A stretch of 64,000 nt of DNA from Phyto melanocephala (Eukaryota; Arthropoda; Insecta; Diptera; Rhinophoridae). The translations under genes were made by a program, and so were the position numbers. Of this stretch, positions 46,273 to 57,248 are shown in pieces. Location of the stretch: NCBI GenBank assembly GCA_941918925.1, contig OW799233.1:152128845-152192844 (forward strand), in the 5' to 3' direction. The stretch's first letter is position 1, and each line of letters opens with the position of its first letter. The notes beneath the pieces are model-generated. The model searched no databases, was not told the DNA's origin, and saw only the letters and a program-made list of their open reading frames with translations.

Positions 46273-46529
46273 TACAAATAAAGTGATACATATTTTATTA
46301 TAGAGATTATTCCATAGCGATTAACAAAATAATAAATATTGTGCTTTAAATGTACACAAAATTGGTGGTGGGTATAAAAGATTTGGCACAGCCGAATATA
46401 GTGCTCTTACTTGTTAGTTCTAGAACTTGTCATTAATTTTTTATATTACCTAAAAGCTTAGAGTGCATATCTTTTTTTTTTTCTTTAATAACTATGCTTG
46501 TGTAAAAACACATTATATATGTGATTTTA

Positions 46530-47227
46530 CAGTCGAACTTCCTTATAGTGAACTTCTATATAATGAAGTTCTCCCTATTATGAAATAAAATCAAGAACAC
46601 AGCTTTTTCGTTACACTTTCAATGCATTTCATTATTACGTGTGATTTTGTCTCCATATAATGAACTATTTTTTGCAGCTTTATTTTACACTATTTATAGA
46701 GAAAATGAGTAATATTTTTGGGATTCCCAAAATATGAAAATAAACACAAAAAAGTTAATGATTTGCCTTTTAACATCAGTTGACCGAGTTCAGTGAACGA
46801 AAATGACGCACCGGTGTAGTATTGCTCTTGAAAAAAGGGTATTAGTAATTAATAAAGTTGAAGAAGGGACATCAAGGAAAACATATATATTCCGTCCGAT
46901 GAAGATATTCTAAGCAGTGTTTAAGAAAGTCGTAGATTACAGCAGATTATATTAGATGACGATGAAGAGAAACTGGTTGGTGAAGTAATGGCAAATATTG
47001 ATAAAACGTTAGCTACATTTGAACACGTTTCCTCTTCACTTGATGTACTACGAATTTTTTTGGGATGGTGAGCAACGTTCCGACATATGTATTTAAATGT
47101 CAAACAAAAATACCTGATTATTTTAAATAAATAAAAAAACAAAAAAAATATTTCTGTATAATGAAATTTCTATATAGTGAAATAATTGTCTGTCCCCGTG
47201 AATATTCACTATAGGGAAGTTCGACTG
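46530..47227 (+). mobile_element. Second pogo-like element, deletion derivative, TA target
   Basis: Ends CAGTCGAACTTCCTTATAGT and ACTATAGGGAAGTTCGACTG flanked by TA. Subterminal copies of (A)TATA(G/A)TGAA recur in both arms. It carries remains of a pogo-type transposase. Confidence 0.85.
46800..47090 (+). pseudogene. Pogo-type transposase relic, N- and C-terminal pieces
   Basis: ALEKRVLVINKVEEGTSRK matches the start of the CENP-B/pogo helix-turn-helix. After a break comes DDDEEKLVGEVMANIDKTLA and TFEHVSSSLDVLRIF, which resembles the C-terminal tail of such proteins. The central DDE domain is deleted. Confidence 0.65.
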
Positions 47228-47400
47228 TATAAAATAAACCTGAATAGTTGTTCTTAAAAAATCCTTGTATTTCTTTAATTTCAATAGGTTTTAGAGATAA
47301 AGAAACAATCACCTACTTTGCATAAGATAAATGTCTTTTTTGCACGGTTTTTTTTTACACGGGTTTTCCTGGAACCAATTACCGTGTAAAAACAGAATTA

Positions 47401-48122
47401 GGTGTATATATATTCAATGTGCAAAGACTCATTGTTTTGAATGTTTTGGTAAACTCCACAAATGATTCATCAGAATATTGAATAAAACTTTTATTTTATA
47501 AAAACAAGTAAAAGCTGTCACATTTTGTTTTCATACATACACTACAAATGGAATATTCAGTCCCAATTTTAATGCTTTAAAAACCCAATGGGACATATAA
47601 TCGCAGGACATATAATCACAGGACATAACTTTGATCTAAAAGACAGTAGAATTTAAAAAAAATCGCTCTTGAGTATTACATGTATACGAAGAAGTTATTC
47701 AAAGATTTTCTAAATTTTTTTCTGTTTAAATTATCGAATAAAATTACTTTTCAATTACTTTTTAGCATGATTTTTAGAAGCATTTAACGGTCATAAATAA
47801 AAATACCATTAAAAAAAATAAATAATAAAGTAAAAAATAAGAAAGTAATTTTTAGGCAAAAGTTTCAAAAGAAAAGATAAACTTACAGTTCTGTCCTAGA
47901 GTGAGTGTATTTAGTTGTATGAGTAGTAAACACAATTGCTGAATCTTCCTAGAAAGAGAAAACAAAAATAATAATTTAATAACTTAAGAGCATAATAAAT
48001 TAGGATAATAATGAGGATATAATTACACTAAAATGACTACATGACTACTGACTACATTTGTATTATAAAACAAGTATGAGTGCTATTACTTTCAAATGTA
48101 CTGGCTACATTTGTATTAAAAA
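47401..48122. other. No feature recognised
   Basis: Contains a short direct repeat (GGACATATAATC twice near 47592-47618) and a duplicated ACAAGTA(T/C)GAGTGCTA at 48070 and 48125. Otherwise AT-rich. Confidence 0.4.
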
Positions 48123-48918
48123 ACAAGTACGAGTGCTATATTCGGTCGTGCCAAATCTAAAAATACCCTTCAGCATCAGGTACATAGCAATAATGAACAC
48201 ATTGTAGTTTAGTCAAGATTTCCGATTTCATGTTATACTCCATTTTCTTTATTATTTCCGATGCCATCTCTGATTTTGAGTATTTACTTAATTAACTGTA
48301 TTATACTATTCAAGCCCTTTCATTTGATACCCATAAACAAATTTCTGTTATTTTGTTTCAGACACCATCTTGGATTTTACACTCTTTTGATAGTTTATTG
48401 TATTCTGCTGGGGAAGTTGTAAATGTAGTTGCATTTTAGTGCTCTCAGTTTCAGACTAATTTTTTTGGTTTTCTCAGACCATGGGTTATAATTTGGAGTC
48501 TTAAACGTGTGCAAATATCATTTAGAAGCTTAAAAATTTTGAAATATTTCAAAACAATATAAAAAATTTTCCAAATAATTTTTGCTTATAACTTTGACTG
48601 AATTGTTCAAAAGTTTTCATAATTTTCAGATCTATATAATGGTCGCAAACGTTTCCATAAACTATAATTTTTGTGGTAAAAAGAAGAAAAAAAAAACAAA
48701 GACATCCATGTTTATTTGCTCATATGTATATCCGAAAGTTTTGGATGATTAATCTGATTTTAATAAAAGTTTTTATATTTTGATACCGCACACGGGACTA
48801 ACTAATTTCAACATATACGCGCAAAGATGGACACTATTCTATTAAATCCTCTATTCATAAGCTTTCAGAAAATATATAAAGGGTCCGCCAAATACCTTTT
48901 TTTTTAAATGCTATAAAA

Positions 48919-49588
48919 AAAGTAACAGTGCTATATTCGGCCGTGCCGAATCTTATATACCCTTCACAACGTGTAGTCACGCAATAACAATTGTTTGTAT
49001 CACCATTCATCTCATATAAAATACGTACATACATGTAAAAAACATACAAAAAAAAAAATTACGAAAAAAAATATATTAAAAATAAAAAAAAATAATAAAA
49101 AAAATTACAAAAAAAAATTTTAAAAAAAATTTTTTAAAAAAATTAAAAAAAAATATAAAATATAAATAATATATAAAATAAAATAAAATTTTTTTGGCTC
49201 AGCTGGAATTCGATGCCACGTTTACTTTAACCAGTATGTATGCAGGTTGTTGTTGTAATTGTGAAAAAACGAGGCAGTCGTGTTTTTTTGCTCATATCTT
49301 AGAAAGTTATGGGGCGATTGTGCTGAATTTCAATAGCGATTCATTCCTGGATATTTCCAAGAGATTGATACCATATAGAGATCTAAGGAACATATATTTG
49401 CCTCTTAAAGTTGATTTCAACCAACACACGGACAGACGGGCAGACGGTCAGGGCTTAATCGACTCCTCTATTCATAAGCTTTCAGAAAATATATACTTTA
49501 TGGGGTCGGAAATGCAAATTGTAGAAATTACAAACGGAATGACAAAGCTATATATACCCTTGTGCACCACAGGTGAAGGGTACAAAAA
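48919..49588 (-). mobile_element. Family B Helentron-like repeat, copy B3
   Basis: Minus-strand 5' end TTTTTGTACCCTTCACCTGT at 49588; 3' end subterminal GTGAAGGGTATATAAG, hairpin ATTCGGC-ACG-GCCGAAT, CTGTTACTT. A-rich middle at 49045-49195. Very close to B1. Confidence 0.85.
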
Positions 49589-49850
49589 GTGTAGCTTCGG
49601 CTGTGTGGCACGTAGCGCCGTCCTGTGGAAACCAAATATTGCGAATATCCTCCTCTTCCTTCAACATTGCCCGATAAAACTCGCCATTGACTACGGCCAT
49701 TCCTTAATCATTTTCGAAGAAAAATGGCCCAATTATACTTCTGGACCAAAATCTGCTCCAAACAGTAACTCGTTTTGGATGTATCGGCTTTTCAATGTAT
49801 GCGTGCGGATTTTCTGTGCCCCAAATGCGACAATTTTGTTCTTTTGTTTT
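49589..49850 (-). pseudogene. Mariner-type transposase central fragment
   Basis: Minus-strand reading EQNCRIWGTENPHAYIEKPI, HPKRVTVW, IGPFFFEND, then in other frames the AVVNGEF- and ML-like segments, NIRNIWFPQDGATCHTAEA with the second catalytic D, ending at GAT-like codons where B3 begins. Same general transposase type as the relics at 14.9, 17.0, 55.1, 57.9, 58.7 and 60.2 kb, but with different terminal repeats. Confidence 0.82.
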
Positions 49851-50195
49851 TTTTTTTTTTTTTTTTATTTGTATTGAAAATTCATATTTGTAATACAATA
49901 ATACAATTTCTATTTGGGGTCTCAGCGCCACTAGGGCATTAGAGAGACAAGTTGATAGTTAAAGAAGTTAAATACAATGTATTACAGAAAAAAAAGTATA
50001 TACATATATATAAATTTTATCATTTACTAATTTATAATGTAAAATTAAATTTTATAATAATTAAATTATTTATTTATTGGATTAGAAGCCTTTCAATATT
50101 TTGTAACAAATAAACTTTTAATTTTCTTTTAAACAAGGAAATTGTACAACAATCCTGTATTTGTTGAGGTAAATTATTATATGTATATTTTATAC
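49851..50195 (-). mobile_element. Probable retroposon (LINE 3' end) in the mariner element
   Basis: A run of 22 T at 49845-49866 interrupts the mariner frame just upstream of EQNCRIWG. On the minus strand the sequence before the poly(A) is CCTAGTGGCGCTGAGACC and ATTGTATTACAAATATG, non-coding 3'-UTR-like. The right boundary is uncertain. Confidence 0.5.
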
Positions 50196-50393
50196 ATACC
50201 CGCCAAGATCAAAATGAGCTTCAATTCATACATGAGCTAAGTGTTACCATTCACGAAACAAGCACTAGTTGAAAAAAAGTTAGATGGCGGACCCTTTACT
50301 CTATGGTGTCTAAAATGAATATTGTAGAAGTTTTACAAGGAATGACAAACCTACAAACCTAACACTCTCTGCGAAGGGTATTAAAAATTCTCA

Positions 50394-51340
50394 GAAATAA
50401 CTTTAAAACGAAAAAATAATGGCAAAATAATAGAATATATAAAAGAAGATCAAAAAAGAAATTCAAAATAAATTTTGAAAATCAACAAGCTATGAAAATA
50501 TGTTTATGTTAACGAAAAAGAATTTATTAAAAAAAACTTGTCTCCAAAAACAAACAATGCTGACAGCACTTTGATGCTTAAAACTACAAAGAGAATTCTT
50601 AAAAACTATAAAAAAATTTGTTTATATTTAATAACTTAAATAGGGTTCGTTATATCAAGTTCCTATTATTTACGTAAGTATTTATTTAACTACCCCAACA
50701 CATTTTTTTTTTTTTGCCTCAACAGAAGAATGAATAAAAAGATGTCTTTTAACTGTATGTGTAATTGAAAGGATGCCACTCACCTAAAACGGAAATATGA
50801 ACATATTTACATACATCTACTTATTGATCATAAAAAGCCGCAAGGAAGTGATTTAAAACTAGAACATACATACGTACACACAAGTAATGTAAATTAAATA
50901 TTCACAAAGATTCAAATTCAAGGCATTAAGATTGCCTCCAGATATGTACGTATATATCTATGATATAAATATTTATATTTATCCTTATGTACATACATAC
51001 ACATATTTAAATTTAAAACATAGAAAGTAAAACTTACATAAAAAAATATTTTTTAATATTCTCTGTAACAAACAGCAAAGAGTAAATGTATTTCTTTATC
51101 TTCTTTGTGCCAAGAGTATCTAAAATGTTTTAGAAGAGCTTAGAGAAGGACTTGTTTCGGTCCTTTAGACTTTAATTTGTTTTTTTTTTAATCTGTAACA
51201 TTAGCAAGTATTTGCTAGCAACTGAAAAATTAAAGAAAGAGAAATATGATGAATATTAATAAAAAAATATAAGTCGTTGTTACCTTATTGGACTTAGTAT
51301 TTAAAATAGTTTCTTTTTTTACATTCTCTTTAAGATTAAT
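50394..51340. other. No feature recognised
   Basis: AT-rich sequence with TACATACATAC runs; no coding frame. Confidence 0.4.
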
Positions 51341-51865
51341 GCTCTAAACACATAGACGACAGCAGACAGCAAGCAGCAATATGTCAAAAATAAAATCCAT
51401 GTGTTTAAATGAAAACGATTATTTTGACGGCAGCACAGTAGCACGACTGCACAACAGCATTTGCTGCTGCTGCCAACTTAGGCTATTTTCTATTTTGACG
51501 AGCAGCAAGAAACAAATATAGTGTTGCCATTATACATATTAAATTGGAAAAATAAGAACAAAAACTTATTTTTAATATTAAACAGAAAAGAACATTACAA
51601 AAACACAATAAAGAAATAAATTGATGTGTTTTTGTAGTTTTTCGTGATATTTTTACATTTTTTTATCAATAACTTTAATTTTATTCATTATAAAATATAC
51701 ATGCGGCATCCCTGAAATTTGTATTGCTAAACTACACATCAGCTGATTATTATGTTGTTGCTGTCTTCAAAATAATTATGAAGCTGACTTCAGAGCAGCA
51801 TTTGAAGTTGGCAGCATTTGAAGCCGTGAAGTTGTGAAGTCTGCTGGCGTCTATGTGTTTAGAGC
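51341..51865. mobile_element. 525-bp TIR MITE, CAG-rich ends
   Basis: GCTCTAAACACATAGACG then ACAGCAGAC at the left; GTCTGCTGGCGTCTATGTGT then TTAGAGC at the right: inverted repeat of about 27 bp with one mismatch. CAGCA/TGCTG motifs are clustered just inside both ends. TTAA occurs near both junctions but the target duplication is not clean. Non-coding. Confidence 0.72.
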
Positions 51866-52172
51866 TTAAGTTGTTATAATTTGTTTCAACAATTTACATC
51901 AATTAAATCTTTAATGATCAAACAAAACAACGGCTGCAAAAGTCAACTGAAAAGCAAAAGCCAGTAATCAGTGTTAAACAGAATAACGACGTAACGTAAT
52001 TTTCTAAACAAATTGGCATCTAAAATACGTCGCTGGTATCAGTCGCAAGATAAATGTGTTATTTTTAGAATACAAGCAATCATTTTGTTGTTCTAACAAA
52101 ATACATCGTTGACATTTTAACGTCAGAATTTCGCTCTCTGAAGCAATGATTCATTGCTTTGTTTATCGACAC
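51866..52172. other. No gene; segment shared with 59.9 kb
   Basis: 52107-52150 (ATTTTAACGTCAGAATTT, CTCTGAAGCAATG) is repeated with changes at about 59966-60005, inside the TIR element there. Confidence 0.4.
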
Positions 52173-52908
52173 CGCCGCACAGTGTTCGATTCTTGAATCT
52201 AGCCAAAATTAATAACTTTTGTAATAAAACGTGTAGAAAGTTGATTTTTGGCACAAAAACTTTAAATTCTTTATTTAAAACAACTGCAAAAAAATGGATA
52301 AATCCGCCTACAGACACGCCCACTTTTCTTATGTGAAAATAGGAGATTTTTAAAGAATTTCTTTTTTGTTGGTATCTTTGGATATTAGAGGCATATAACG
52401 CAAATTTCTTGAATGGGGACTGGAAGCATATTACTTAAAACTATTGCATTAATATTAATTACTCTGCCCACTGACAGTGGATAATCATATTTGAAAGTTT
52501 TATTTTCGTTTTAAAAAATGTTACTTACAACCTTCCTGATATAATCGCTAATAAAAACTACGTCCTTTATTCTGATAACTGAAAAATACACCGCGTTTAC
52601 TCTAATGATAATACCAGTCTCAGTAAAAAAAATAACTAATAAACTAAATTGCATAAACAACTTGTAATTGACCTCTAAACATAAGCAATTTTTCAAGCGA
52701 AATAAACAAAATTTTTTTTTCTTCATTTTACATGATATTCGTAGTACCGTTATAGTCGTACATATTTAAATGCCAGCAAAAAATCATGAGAAATATCTTA
52801 GTTGGTATGTTCTTATTTAAATATTGTGGTACAACTTGTTCCCTTTTATAACTCATTTTTGGGTTTTTGACCAGCCAGATTAAAGAATCGAACACCGTGC
52901 GCCGTGCG
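52173..52908. mobile_element. Inverted-repeat element, ~0.74 kb
   Basis: Arms CCGCCGCACAGTGTTCGATT then CTTGAATCTAGCC (52173-52205) and GGCT-like TTAAAGAATCGAACACCGTG then CGCCGTGCGG (about 52873-52908). About 33 bp with several mismatches. The interior is non-coding. Possibly hAT-like by the CACAGTG/CACGGTG core; inference. Confidence 0.5.
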
Positions 52909-54783
52909 GGAAACATTTGGAAGGGAAACATTTTGTTTGGAAGAGAGGGACGACGGTTGGGGAAGAGAATATGAAATTTGTTTCCCGTTCTCGGAGTCAC
53001 GCTTTGTGCTTTCATTCTTATTGTTTACATTTGCTATGCTTTTTGACATTTGCTTTATTTCTTTTCGGCTTGCTTTGTTCTCTATGTTTTATATTTGACT
53101 TTGTTTGAATAAAAATAAATAAATAAATAATGTACTAAATATAATTAAAATATTAACTAGAATGTTTTCGACAACAATGTTTGCCTGTATGATCGCAAAG
53201 AAAAATACAAAAGAGAATTCCAGATATTTCCCATCCAAATGTTTCCCTGTCTAAACGGGTTGAGGAGTTGAGGAGTTGCTTGCAACACTCGTATTTGTTT
53301 ATGTTTTCCATATAAATTTGTGAATTCACCAATTATAACAGCAAACTAAATCACATTCTTTAATGGAAGAAACAATTTGTTTAAGAATTTCAATAAACAT
53401 CAGAAGAATAACCAAACATTTTCTAACAATTAAAAATAAATAAAAAAAATTGTTTAGAGAATACATTCTATTTATAATTGCTATTTAAAATGCTATAAAA
53501 TCTTAAGTAAATTAATTTTCAGATTAATTAAATTCATGCCCAAAATTTGCCAACTTTCATTTTACACACCTTTGTGTAAATTTCATTAAAGGACTTTATT
53601 TAAAATCCTCTCTGATAAGTTGCTACCTGATTGTTGTACTTTTATTTTTATGCAATAGTTTTTATGATCAAGTATAAGGTATTGTTGTTATACTTTGTAC
53701 AATTACTAACATTTAATTATTTTTACAGGTGTTGTGCTTAACATTTTGCTTGTAATTATGAAATGTACACTTCCATTCAAAGATATCAAGATTACAAGAA
53801 CTTAGAGAGACATAAAATAAAAGGAAAATTAAACTTTATTATAGACTTTTATTACAAATGAGCAAACAGTTGTCACTTTCGCTGAGACAGTAATATTTTC
53901 ATTGATTTTCCTTATAATTGTCATAATAAACATATCGTAAGTCTGGTTTGTTTTTGTAGTTGTATAACTAAATCTGTTTTATTTAAATAAATTTAATAAT
54001 TGTATTGTTAATCGTTTTTTCTATTATTTAAAGAGCATTTCACTCGGCTAATATCGGAATAATTTTTAAATATTCTTAAAATGATTACAATTTAATTTAA
54101 GAAAATATTGGTTATATAATATAATATAAATATTATGTTATATAATAGAATAAATGAACTTGAGCTAAAATACAAATGGTTTACTGTAAATTTAATATAT
54201 AAAGTTCGAATAAAATATTAACATATCTAGTAAATAATAAATTATTTTAAAATTTTAAAATAATTTTTTTTTTCTATTTATTTTTTGCTACTCTATCTCC
54301 CATAGAAACCAAATATAAGTACTAAATAGTGTTGTTTAAATCAACAACAAATTTTTATTAGTAGTTTTCGTATGTAAAGCATTTTTCTGTGGCAGCAACG
54401 CGCAAAGTATTAGCAAGTTATTAATAATAAATGGAAATAAAAAAAAATAAATTCATTTTTCTAGAAAATGTTCAATAAATTTTGTGTATATGAATATACA
54501 TATATACATCAGTATGTAACTCTAACAAGTTCACGTGTAATATTTTGCTTTTAACTTAAGCACCATCACTGCCTGTCAAAATTGATTTGAATTGACTGCC
54601 GTAACGTATGCTGTACGCAACTGAATAGTTTAATAGAAAAAGAAAAATAACAGAAGAGGAGATTTTATATTTTCTTCACATCTTTCGCAGACATTTTTTT
54701 GTCAGCAGACATTGATTTATATGCCTTTATTTTAACACAATTTCATCGAAATAATGAAAGATTTATAATCCATAGAATTTAGT
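52909..54783. other. No recognised gene
   Basis: Short overlapping frames at 52904-53108 are not convincing. (AAAT)n at 53113-53130. GGGAAACATTTGGA at 52908 and its inverse near 53232 form a loose inverted pair. The remainder is AT-rich. Confidence 0.35.
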
Positions 54784-54992
54784 CAAGGCACATTTATTCA
54801 TCAGGTATTCTTGTTTCGTCAGCTGATTATTTTTTTCTTCACTTATTTTCAATTTCAGCTGTCAAAGTCTATTGATAAAAAACAATTTTCTCTCCTCTCT
54901 CATTAGTTTCAAATGTCAAACTTCATATATAAAAAATATAAACAAAAAAATTCTTTCCGAACTGCAATTACCTGATGACTTAATATGCCTTG
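54784..54992. mobile_element. 209-bp MITE, second copy, inverted
   Basis: Same family as 36279-36486 in opposite orientation: ends CAAGGCACATTTATTCATCA and GATGACTTAATATGCCTTG. Flanks GAATTTAGT and GAGTTTAGT match at 8 of 9 bases. Interior shared: GAACTGCAATTACCTGATGA. Confidence 0.85.
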
Positions 54993-55109
54993 GAGTTTAG
55001 TATAATTTAGTAATTAAAATTAAGTAAAGAGATATAGAGCTTTGAAATGAAATAAAACAAAAATGGATAATTTTAAATTACCATGAAATTTACTTTAATT
55101 TCAATTGGC
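54993..55109. other. No feature recognised
   Basis: Short AT-rich gap between the MITE and a mariner relic. Confidence 0.3.
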
Positions 55110-55610
55110 AATAACGCAGCGACTGTCGTTCTTTAAGTGATCAATCGACTAGCATTAAATCTCACGATATTAAAGGCCAATTCACTGGTACGAAACTTGA
55201 AACTATTCGGTTATCAAATCATAACTTCAATAAATCAATTATGGCACGAGCAATGAGCATGTTGTACCGTCTTGTTAAAACCACAATTGCTGCATATAAT
55301 GGGTGTTTAATTGATGAAAGAAAAAGGCAATAATCATGGCTTTATAGCGGTCACCACTGTCTGTAACATTCTGACCAGTATTATTTTAAAGAAGTCCATC
55401 CCATTAATCTCACCAAGCAGTCAGTTTATCGGAATGTAACGGTGTGTCAACATAGACTTAATGATTTTCATCACTCAAACTACATCAGTTTTGTATCGTA
55501 TTTATTCAAACAAAATTCGCTTATGAAAATTGGAAACAACGGAAATCTTGTTTTGGCCCATTCACCAATGATTTTTTTTAACGCACTGTACGACGTCTTT
55601 GTGAATGCGT
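55110..55610 (-). pseudogene. Decayed mariner-type transposase
   Basis: Minus-strand pieces in order: NKYDTKL-like end of the first catalytic block, SLSDENH.VYVDTPLHSDKLT, NVTDSGDRYKAMII (VTVNGERYR-like), MQQLWF.QDGTTC (second D), a broken ARAIIDLLK-like stretch, SSFVPVNWPLI. Multiple stops and frame changes; ends are not identified. Confidence 0.75.
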
Positions 55611-55849
55611 ATTATCATTAAGAGTAAACTTAATGCAAGAACGTTCCATAGTTAATCGAATAATCGTTAAATAGATGTAGTGTTAAATACGTATTACGAA
55701 CAGAACCGTAATTTTTAAAATAAATTTGAACAATTTAGAAGTGTTGTTTAGGTGTCAGTCTATAGATGTTGAAATACCCAATTACGCCAGTTAAACAAGG
55801 TAATTCGAATTACTTTAATTAATTTTCCTAACTCATAGGTGTAAGCAAT
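55611..55849. other. No feature recognised
   Basis: Nothing that I can support. Confidence 0.3.
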
Positions 55850-56207
55850 TTTCAGGAAAAATATTTCTTTACTCAGGATATATACATTCGAAATTTCATT
55901 GCTCTACGTCAATGCGATTGGATACAATTGCATTTTATTCGATGTTGGAAGGACATGGTTTTTTTTACCTACTCTTGTATTGGAAGCTATAACTCTCTTC
56001 CTAATATTCCCATTTAGCCCAAACAAACTTTCGAGCTTTGTAGGCGGACAGATGGACGGACGTAGCTAGATCGTCATAAAATTAAACCCCGACTTAGAAA
56101 ATATATACTTTATGGGTCTAAAATGGATATTTCGATGTGTTACAAACGGGATGTCAAAAAGAATATACCGCCACACCATGTTTTTGCTGGTTGATATAAA
56201 AAATGGT
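55850..56207 (-). mobile_element. Family A Helentron-like repeat, copy A7, 5' end only
   Basis: Minus-strand reading from 56207: TTTATATCAACCAGC (degenerate end), CATTTTAGACCCATAAAGTA, GTCCGTCCATCTGTCCGCC, then the family A leader to about 55850 (TTCGAATGTATATATCCTG). Everything 3' is missing. Confidence 0.7.
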
Positions 56208-57248
56208 TGTGTAATTTTAGCACTTAAACAGCTTGTAAATTGTTGCCTACTATTATCGACCTAATTTTCAGCAAAAGCATTTTAGAGTGCATATTTATAT
56301 TAATTAAATAAACTTAATTTTTTTTATTCTTCACAAAAAAGCCCTATAAGACGGACAAAAATTATTGAATGAATTGCTGAATACATTGTTTTACTACATT
56401 TTACCTGTAGAATAACTAAAACATCAAATTTTTTTATGTTTATTAAAAAGTGAATTTCTACTACTTCTGTATTATGTGTTTGCTAAAAGGTTTTCTTTTA
56501 ACAATTAATTAACAAAATTAAATAAAATATACAAATAAATTAGCATTGTGTTGTAAGTGGAGGGAATTAAAAATTCAGCACACCCGACTATACTTATTTG
56601 CTATCTGCGAAGGTGTTGTTTTAGCATTCATTCATTGTGTTTCTCTTTCTTTCTTAGTTCTTAAAAAAAGACCTCTAACGTAATTTTTTGTATGAACCGT
56701 AAAAAATTGCTGTGTCGTATTTTTCATTAAAAAAAAAATATAATAGAATTTTCCTTTTTTCCTCTAATATTATTTAACTTAGCACTCTGCCAGCAAAGAT
56801 GACAGGAAACATTAAGCAGAAAAGAGGTATTAAGTTTTTCTCCTTTTCTGACACTCGTAAATAAAGAAAAGTTTTTTTTTCAGTTGTTTCTTTAACAAAA
56901 CAAATAAGAAAAATTGTTATAAAAATAAAAACTTTAAAATAATGTTGAAGCAGGGATGATAAGTTTTACTATAATTACATATTTTACAGTAGAGTTTATG
57001 CGTCTGAAATACATTGATGTTTTAAAGATTTTTAAAATAAGATGATTAAATTATTTCCGATCAGATTAATCTTTTTTTATGCAATTTCACTTCTATCGAA
57101 ATACATACAATAAAGTATTCACAATTCTTATTCCTCGGCTTTTATCAGTCGTAATATTTTCCTACTGATTGAAAATTATGGGCTTTTTCTGGCCGAGGCA
57201 CAAAGAATCTGTCATGAGTAAACCATGGAATTTTTAACCAACAGCTAA
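56208..57248. other. No feature recognised
   Basis: AT-rich, non-coding. Confidence 0.4.

Larger units (their letters stand above)
43953..46415 (+). mobile_element. Family A Helentron-like repeat, copy A5, longest
   Basis: 5' end TTTTTATACCCGCCACC with hairpin partner TGGTGGGGGTATA; GTCCGTCCGTCTGTCCGTCT at 44092. CACGCCCACTTTTACGCCCA modules occur twice (44535 and 44828), a ~290-bp direct duplication. The 3' end is GGTGGTGGGTATAAAAG, hairpin ATTTGGC-ACA-GCCGAAT, CTCTTACTTG. The mariner-derived insert is partly duplicated. Inserted in the pogo-like element. Confidence 0.85.
43341..47400 (+). mobile_element. Pogo/Tigger-like element holding two later insertions
   Basis: Inverted ends: AAATTCTGTTTTTACACGGT at 43341 and ACCGTGTAAAAACAGAATTA ending 47400. 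Subterminal TTTTACAC and ACACGG motifs are repeated on both sides. Next to the left end lies a pogo-type N-terminal coding relic (43690-43925). The rest is taken up by family A copy A5 (43953-46415) and a second pogo-like element (46530-47227). Removing these leaves about 0.9 kb, a deletion derivative. Confidence 0.7.
48879..50296 (-). mobile_element. Mariner-type element inserted in C6, TA target
   Basis: Ends AAGGGTCCGCCA (48879) and TGGCGGACCCTT (ending 50296), TA on both sides. Transposase direction is minus. It has itself received family B copy B3 near its left end and a retroposon tail inside the transposase frame. Its own sequence totals only about 0.4 kb. Confidence 0.85.
48123..50393 (-). 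mobile_element. Family C Helentron-like repeat, copy C6, host of nested insertions
   Basis: Minus-strand 3' end at 48123-48165 (ACAAGTACGAGTGCTATATT, hairpin TTCGGT-CGT-GCCAAA), full interior, AAGCTTTCAGAAAATATATA at 48862-48878, then 1.4 kb of other elements, then the direct continuation CTCTATGGTGTCTAAAATGA at 50299 and end GCGAAGGGTATTAAAAA at 50393. The continuity across 48878/50297 proves that the material between was inserted. Confidence 0.85.

Noticed and set aside
49194..49877. 227-codon plus-strand frame
   Set aside because: It runs through family B3, antisense mariner sequence and the poly(T); a chance fusion of repeats with no family resemblance.
52904..53108. Two overlapping plus-strand frames near an inverted repeat
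   Set aside because: Phe/Leu/Cys-rich translations without a recognisable family; more likely element sequence.
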